Assembly (NCBI RefSeq): GCF_032062135.1
Contig: NC_092858.1
Coordinates: forward strand, 129,461,209-129,525,208
DNA from: Pyxicephalus adspersus
Taxonomy: Eukaryota > Chordata > Amphibia > Anura > Pyxicephalidae
Reading direction: 5' to 3'
DNA: 64,000 bases
The translations under genes were made by a program, and so were the position numbers. The notes under the pieces were generated by a model. That model searched no databases and had not been told where the DNA came from. It saw nothing but the letters and a program-made list of their open reading frames with translations. Positions 24,481-64,000 of the stretch are shown one piece after another. Each line of letters opens with the position of its first letter. Position 1 is the first letter of the stretch.

Positions 24481-25390
24481 GTGCTGTTAAAACAGCTCAG
24501 AACCATGGAGACAGGAATGCCAAATGACCTCTAAAGGTATTCTTTTGTTTTTGGGACCAAGATGCAAGCAGCAGATCTTTTTCGTCACACTGCCTCCACC
24601 TGCCTGCTTTTTTTATAGTTAATGAAAAAAAGTTAATTCATAGTTTCAATAGCCCATGTTAACAATGCACAGTCATCCAATCATCTCCATAATCCAAAAG
24701 TGCTTTTTCCTCAGATTAGGCTTCTTCATCTTCTTTCATTATTCTGTGGGACAGTTTTGGTTTTCACATGCTTTTACAGGTGCTTTCAGTTGTGGACAGG
24801 GGCAACGAGGGTATTCAATGGCTTTACAACCCATTCCACAGCATTAAGTTGTTAATCAATGTGTACTACAATAGATCTGATATCCTTCACAGACCACTTT
24901 TATTAAGTACTAATCACTGCATACTAGGAATAAACACCTACAAACTCCGAACCAATCATATCACCAACACAATGTGACTCTTACGCTTACATTCTTATGC
25001 TTGACCATTTTTTGTTGGCAGAATGGTGGTGTCTGTCCCTGCCCCTTCTGCCCCTGAAGCTAGAAAAAAGGGTATGACTGCACTGAATATAACTGTTTCT
25101 AAAAGTTACTATAGAAAGTTATGATAGCAAAAGAAAGAAGGTTTGAGAACTTGAACAAAGTAAACTTTTGACATTCTAGTAATTGGTTAGAAGGAAGTAA
25201 ATCGATTGATGTGGTTCCAGGCTTTCACAAGGTGGCTTTGGGAAACCAACTCTAGTTCTTGGAAGGGTGGGGACTTGGTCAGTATTGTGCCAGCTTGGCC
25301 AGATTTAAATGATAATCGATGACAATGTTATTAATAGGAAATAGGTTGTGTTTTTTTTCCAAAAAGGTAAAAATCTTAGTAAAACTACTT

Positions 25391-25657
25391 TGGGATTGAT
25401 TCACAATAAAAGCTTAAGCTTTTTACTTGGAATAGTGAATTATCATTTGGCAAGAGATAAATCACTCAGCTCAGTGAAGTAATGCTTACTTCAGCCATCC
25501 AACTATAAAAAAAGTATTTTTTTTTTACATCTCATGAATGTGATTGGGTATATATTACAACGTGGATTTTCTCCACATTACCTAAAAAAATCTTGAGTGG
25601 TAATTCACTTTGCTAAACAGTGAACAGCTTAAGCTCCTTTTGTAAATTACCCCATTA
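25391..25657. mobile_element. MITE-like element with long imperfect TIRs
   Basis: The left end reads GGGATTGATTCACAATAAAA then GCTTAAGCT and GTGAATTA. The reverse complement of the right end reads GGGGTAATTTACAAAAGGAG then CTTAAGCTG and GTGAATTACCA. Arms are about 65 bases around a unique centre. No coding capacity. Confidence 0.65.
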
Positions 25658-26287
25658 TTAAATCCAGTGTTTATAAATGTATTAGAAGCACTTAGTGTTC
25701 TATAAAATAGACTCATTCTGTGCTAATGAAGCCTGGATATCCAGAATGTGTAAATTTCTAGAATATGAACCCTATTGTAAACAGTAATACTTACAAAAAT
25801 GTACATGGTACATCGGGTAAGGGTGCCCCCCACTTCCTCCCTCCATGAATCTCTTAGTGATTATGCTACATTACTTCCAAGTCTAAGTGCAGGAAAAATA
25901 GAGCTGTCCGAAACCTATTAAGGAAGCTACCTTTGGGTTTGACACTTAGAAAACCAATTCACCAAATTAAAACAGCAGATAGCTTTCTCTCTAGGCAGCC
26001 TTGAAAGTACTAAAGTAACAAGGGATACCAATTTACAAAAATCTCCACTGTTGACAGAGATAATAGTGCAGGAGAAAATGGGTCCAGGGTGTTCCTCCCA
26101 CCATGCTGAACTCTACATAGTATGGATACAAGACCTGTCACTCTGAGCAAGAGGAATTATTACAGGAAACTGCTGCACAGAGATAAACTGCAGGAGTTAG
26201 GTAATGACATTTTGCAACTGGATACTATTTCTGCTCTGAACATATCTGAGCAATGTAGTACAAAGTATAAGGATATTTACATCAGTG

Positions 26288-26445
26288 TTCTCCCCAGGCC
26301 CTTTTAGATGGGCACACCACCCAGCACTTTTCAGTAACCACCTGGCTGTTTTGAATTGTTTACTGAAAAGTTAGGTCATAATATATTTATCACCACCAGC
26401 GTACAACTTCTCCCCACCCAGCTTAAAAAAATTGCTAGGGAGAAT
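26288..26445. mobile_element. Small element with TTCTCCC terminal repeats
   Basis: Starts TTCTCCCCAGGCCC and ends TTGCTAGGGAGAA, a short terminal inverted repeat around a C-rich body (CACCACCCAGCACTTTTCAG). Probably a short non-autonomous DNA element; family not named. Confidence 0.5.
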
Positions 26446-27307
26446 ACTGTATATAACAGTGTAATATTTTGTCTATCTTATGTAGTAAATATACACACTG
26501 TAAAGATGTCAGGAAAGCTTTTACTTATTCCGCACATTTTCTGTGCTGTACATAAAGTAAAATCAAACGGACAAAAAATTCCACTTTTTAAGGTTCTAAT
26601 GAATCTAACATTCAACAACAATCTCTGGAGAATATTCCTTATGCAAGTGTTTTAAGTGGCAGTAAGTGGTTCTCCAACAGGGAATGGTGCTGAATGTCAG
26701 ACTCACTGCCTTATAAATAGACCCCTTGGATTCATTACAGAAAATCATTTCTTTTTATTTATGAAAAAACAATTTTAATTAAAATTGTATTTAACGCGCC
26801 CATACCTGAAAGACAAGCTTGTTAAAGAACAAGCAATCACAATTCTAGGCCTGAGAGTTCTATAGCTATATCGACATTACATGTAAATTAAAATAAAGGA
26901 AGCTCCGATTTAAAAATGTAAAATTCTATACCTATGTTATAATAGGTTATTAGGACACATGAAGACACATATGTACTAAACAATTTATTTACATCCCTTT
27001 TAAATAAAAGTAAAATCATATGAAATATTGTTTTTTGTAACTAAAGACTATAGATATAACTTACAATAAAAAGGTATACTAAGAATAATAATAGTATATT
27101 AATAGGAATTTAGATCTAATAGGAAGTTACATCTGTAGCTTGAACCTTCAGCAAACAAGTCAACAACGAGAGCTTCATTAGGTGCAAATGTGACTTTATC
27201 CAGCTGAAAGCCAATAGAGACTTGAACAGTCTGGAAATTTACAACACTTGGCTGAAATCCACTACATAAATGTTTTAACAATGTGTAATATCTCAAGATC
27301 TATTAGG

Positions 27308-27470
27308 ACATTTAGGGGTCTATTTATAAATCTGACATTCACTGAAACATTCCCTGGTGGAAAATCAATCACTGACACTGAAACACCTTATACCTAGAAG
27401 ATTCTCTAGCAGGGAATGTTTCAGTGAATGACAGATTCACTGCCTTAGAAACAGACTCATAGATACATAT
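27308..27470. mobile_element. Palindromic repeat, family shared with 2029
   Basis: GGGGTCTATTTATAAATC, then GACATTCACTGAAACATTCC, at the left. The reverse complement of the right end gives GAGTCTGTTTCTAAGGC, then TCATTCACTGAAACATTCCC. A related fragment lies at 26650-26725 (CAGGGAATGG, CACTGCCTTATAAATAGACC). Confidence 0.7.
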
Positions 27471-28836
27471 ATGTAAATGTTATTAATAGATTATTTATGT
27501 CTTTAAATTGAATGACTTTCCACAATTGCTTTAGAAATGGTATAGAATAATCTGTACAGTCCAATTATCAGGCACATCTTAATTGTAAAATAATTTATTT
27601 GTCTTCCTGAAATTCCTCAATGCTTGTTATACATTGCAGAATTATTACCATCTCTACTAGTTCATATGCAAAGACAAGAACATTAGATTTAAAATGACAA
27701 TATAGCATACATCATAACGTGTTTTTACATTTATTCAGATGCAGCCATAAATGGGGTAAAAATGAATAAGAAAATGGAATAGACTTTAGGAATCTAAAAT
27801 GTACATTGTGCTATTGTATTTAATCATTCAGTAAGTATGAAAATACTCTAACAATGCATTTATGGGGTAACACGTTATTTGTGAACTCTCCTACTTTAAT
27901 GGCATGCCATTCCATGTACTTAAATATTCACATTAATGGTGTTAAAGATTATGCCATGTTGAAATGTAATGTATTCTCACAGGATAACATAACAAAATAA
28001 AATGCACTTAGATGTCATTTTAATTTAATTTTAATACTTGTTAGGTGCATCCACACCCAATAAACAATTACTTCTCCAGCAGGTTTCTCAAACCCTCAGC
28101 AACAAGAACTCGAGCTAGATGGACTATAACACAATACCATTTTGTGGGATAAAAGTGCTTAGGGAATTAGTATTCAATCCCAGATTATTAAACATGAAAA
28201 GAAGGGCTTGACTAAGCCCCCATCTCCTGACTCTATAGCAACCTAGTGTTTCTATAGTAATAATTACAAATCTGGTGACGACATGATAAATTTATTATCA
28301 AATTATCTATTTGTAGAACTGCTGTGTTGTAATACATATTTTGCAGCCAGGATGTAACTTCAGAAATATAGATATGTATATCCAAAAGGCAAGAAAAATT
28401 TGGACAGATGTGCGCCACAACAGTGTCATCCTCTTTATCTTCTTGTAGGGTGAAGCATGACTTACATCACGTGTACTTCATGCTTTAATTATCCTAGCTT
28501 TCAGCATTAGAAATTCTATGTATTTCAATACATATGGACCTGACATTGAATATTTACTGTATCAAAATTGTGCTATGTGTATTTTAGAATAAAGATTTGA
28601 AAGGTCAGAGAGGAGATCAGGAAAGGAAATGGCTCTCTTTCTTTTCTTCAACAGTTACATGGAGGACCATATCATTTTGTGCAAGTCCCCATGGTAGTAG
28701 GTGGAATATTGTGGTATATGAAAAAACTGTTAAAATGTATATGTTCACTGTTACATTACATTTATTGGCATTGTAACCTCCACATACATTGGGAATGCAA
28801 GCTACCTAAGAAGACTGCAGTGACATCTTTACAATA

Positions 28837-29534
28837 TACATTGCTTGGCCAAAAAAACTCTCCAAGTATTTTGGGACAGAGGTATGATCTGGGCTTGCTT
28901 AGTTTGCTTGGCTCTAGGTTCAGCTATGTTATGGGCCTGATTTAATAAACCTCTACAAGACTGGAGAAGATAGATTGTCATGAAGGAACCTGGGTGATCC
29001 AGCAAACCTGGAATTGACTATCTGGGCTTAAAAACATCTGTGAACTAATAGCAAATATTTTTTATAGAAATCCATTCCAGGTTTCCTAGAGCACCCAGAT
29101 TCCCCATGATAATCCATCTTCCTCTGTCATAGAGAGCTTTAATAAGTAAGGCCCAACATGTCCAAATATGATGTCAGCTGGCTATCTGAATGTACTGAAC
29201 AACCAGTTCTTTATATCAATGGATTTTTTACTCCCTGATGGCACAGCCCATGTCAAAGAGTGGTTCAGAGTACATGAGAACTGGCCACCACAGAATACAA
29301 ACCTTAACCCCACTGAGAATATTTGCAATGTACTGAAGAAGACTTTAAGGGCCTACTCCCCTATAATCAGTACAGGATCTTGTGAAAAATAAATACAAAT
29401 CTGGATGGAAATAAATGTTGTGACATTGCATAATTTTATTGAAACTATACCACAGCAAATGCATACCGTAGTCAAAGCTAAAGGAGGGCCAATGAAATAT
29501 TACAGTGTGTGACTTTTTTTGGCCAAGCAGTGTA
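28837..29534 (+). mobile_element. Tc1-like transposon remnant with nested MITE
   Basis: Terminal inverted repeats: CATTGCTTGGCCAAAAAAA at the left and TTTTTTTGGCCAAGCAGTG at the right, each bordered by TA, the Tc1/mariner target. Inside, 29243-29375 encodes GTAHVKEWF, then WPPQNTNLNPTENICNVLKK, which matches the transposase C-terminal block WPxQSPDLNPIEN. Asn replaces the Asp of DLNP, and most of the protein is missing. At ~0.7 kb it is internally deleted as well as interrupted by a family A copy. Dead. Confidence 0.88.
28933..29154. mobile_element. Palindromic element family A, copy 4, nested
   Basis: GGGCCTGATTTAATAAACCT at the left, CTTTAATAAGTAAGGCCC at the right; internal GGGTGATCCAGCAAACCTGG. 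It lies within the Tc1-like remnant, so family A moved after that element was in place. The arms carry an alternative inner sequence (AAGATAGATTGTCATG) also seen in the 61425 copy, which suggests a subfamily. Confidence 0.9.
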
Positions 29535-29545
29535 TTTTCTTTGGC

Positions 29546-29555
29546 TTTATTTATT
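29546..29555 (-). promoter_or_regulatory. Candidate sytl5 polyadenylation signals
   Basis: Two overlapping AATAAA hexamers on the minus strand, about 535 bases after the sytl5 stop and just outside the Tc1-like remnant. Use not demonstrated. Confidence 0.35.
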
Positions 29556-30086
29556 TTAACACAAATTCACAGTTAAAATAACAGGAAAGAAATGTCAGTG
29601 GAATTGTTGTGCAATAAGTCAATGAATTGGGATAGATATGTAATAAGGCCCTGTGATGTCTATCGGAAATGTTCCCAGTAACAAGGGCTTTAGGTACCAA
29701 GTATGTGTGGTATTAAAATATTTGGTCCTATTGTGCTTTCTTTTCTATACACAAATCAGTCTAAAAATAATTGATACTTTTTTGAGGCATAAATAATACA
29801 TTAATAACTGAGGTCACTGACTTTGTAAGATTACTTTGCAAGTGTTAATTATTAGGAGAATCTCTATATGATTTTATGTAAATCCCCGTCTGTACAAATG
29901 TAATTGGTATGTAATTAAACTAAACATTATCAGACCTATATACAGATGTGCAGTATCAACCCTTTAATTACAGTACTAAAAGCTATGGCTGGAGTGCAGT
30001 CAGTTCAAAATAAGCAACACTGAAATGCCAAGCACTGGAATCCAGGTGAAACAGTCAACCATTGGTATCAGAACGTCTTGACAGGT

Positions 30087-63362
<33,276 letters not shown>

Positions 63363-64000
63363 CTGAAATAAAAGAAAACAATGCGATCAATGAGTACTAT
63401 TTATTTTTTTATCAATACTAAGTACAAATATATTTTATGTGTCATTTCATTTTTCAATAATAGGTTTTATTATGAGAGCTATAAGAGATAGGTTATGCAT
63501 AAGAGATAGGATATGCATAAGAGATAGGATAGATAGTTAAAATTAATATATTGGCAACTTTATAATTCTGATTGTTTCTGACCTTACACAGCACAGAATA
63601 ATCCTGAGGGAATGATTCCTATAGTCCATGGCAGACAGGAGGAATCACTTCTACACTCTCACCTTCTCTAATGATCAGTGTATTGCTATAACATTGTAAT
63701 TGAATGTATGCACTGCGAATGAATAAATATAGCTATATAGGTTGCTATACTTATGATAATGGTTTTATGATCTTATATTATGATAATTTATTGCTGTGCA
63801 TCAGGGTCTTCTATGTTTAAAAAAGCAGGTAATTTAAACCCCAGTCCCCAGCCCTGCCCCCGCTATCCTGTCCTTGGAATCTCGCATAACACCTTCTTTG
63901 AATGCTGAAGGGTCCTGAATGCTGCAGAGCATGACAACATAAAACAAAAAAAAAAGATCTGTTCTCTGTGGCATTTTTCTGTGGGGCCAGGGTGGTTTGA
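63363..64000 (-). other. sytl5 intron to window edge
   Basis: No further exon seen. Contains an 18-base tandem repeat (63481-63530). The remaining N-terminal exons, including the Rab27-binding part, must lie to the right. Confidence 0.75.
63481..63530. repeat. 18-bp tandem repeat, 2.8 units
   Basis: ATAAGAGATAGGTTATGC, then ATAAGAGATAGGATATGC, then a partial third unit. Minisatellite in the sytl5 intron. Confidence 0.95.

Larger units (their letters stand above)
22934..30086. other. srpx-sytl5 intergenic spacer and both 3' UTRs
   Basis: 7.15 kb between convergent stop codons. The srpx 3' UTR probably ends within the first few hundred bases; that of sytl5 runs leftward from 30086. Between them are inverted-repeat elements (24349, 25391, 26288, 27308) and a Tc1-like remnant with a nested family A copy (28837-29534). 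No conserved open frame or third gene seen. Confidence 0.7.

Noticed and set aside
28837..29534. Functional transposase gene
   Set aside because: Most of the protein is missing, the catalytic Asp of the DLNP block is Asn, and a hairpin element interrupts it.

Overview
This is vertebrate nuclear DNA, most likely from a frog. It is AT-rich, with short, well-spaced exons bounded by GT/AG splice sites, long introns and many small palindromic DNA transposons. The frog call rests on two things: proteins that are diverged but collinear with mammalian orthologues, and repeat families whose style I associate with anuran genomes. Class-level confidence is moderate, and I cannot name a species. There are no operons, CRISPR arrays, rRNA genes or functional tRNA genes.

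Two protein-coding genes account for essentially all the coding sequence, arranged tail to tail. On the + strand, nine exons between 2491 and 22933 encode srpx (sushi-repeat-containing protein, X-linked). The mature N-terminus, three sushi domains, the HYR domain and the C-terminal DUF4174 domain are all present through the stop codon. Only the first exon, which carries the start and signal peptide, lies upstream of the window. On the - strand, fourteen exons between 63362 and 30087 encode the C-terminal 612 residues of sytl5 (synaptotagmin-like protein 5, Slp5): most of the Ser-rich linker, both C2 domains and the stop. The N-terminal Rab27-binding part lies beyond the right edge. Every intron phase matches on both sides, which is strong internal evidence for the exon models. 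Human SRPX and SYTL5 are also convergent neighbours, at Xp11.4, so the arrangement is conserved.

Region by region: 1-2490 is upstream or intron-1 sequence of srpx; 2491-22933 is srpx; 22934-30086 holds the 3' UTRs and a repeat-rich intergenic spacer with a nested transposon; 30087-63362 is sytl5; 63363-64000 is further sytl5 intron.

The most notable non-genic structures are these. (1) A 0.9-kb segment is present twice, about 99% identical by eye, on either side of srpx exon 7, and a perfect 13-bp-arm hairpin abuts one end. (2) A ~220-bp palindromic element occurs seven times, and one copy has inserted inside a dead Tc1-like transposon. (3) There are several further inverted-repeat elements, including one with Harbinger-like features. 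(4) There are tRNA-headed SINE-like copies and the 3' end of an L1-like LINE. (5) A 60-bp in-frame sytl5 exon looks like an optional cassette. I found no clearly new biological system. The palindromic families and the exon-flanking duplication are the best candidates for follow-up. All identities were judged by eye.
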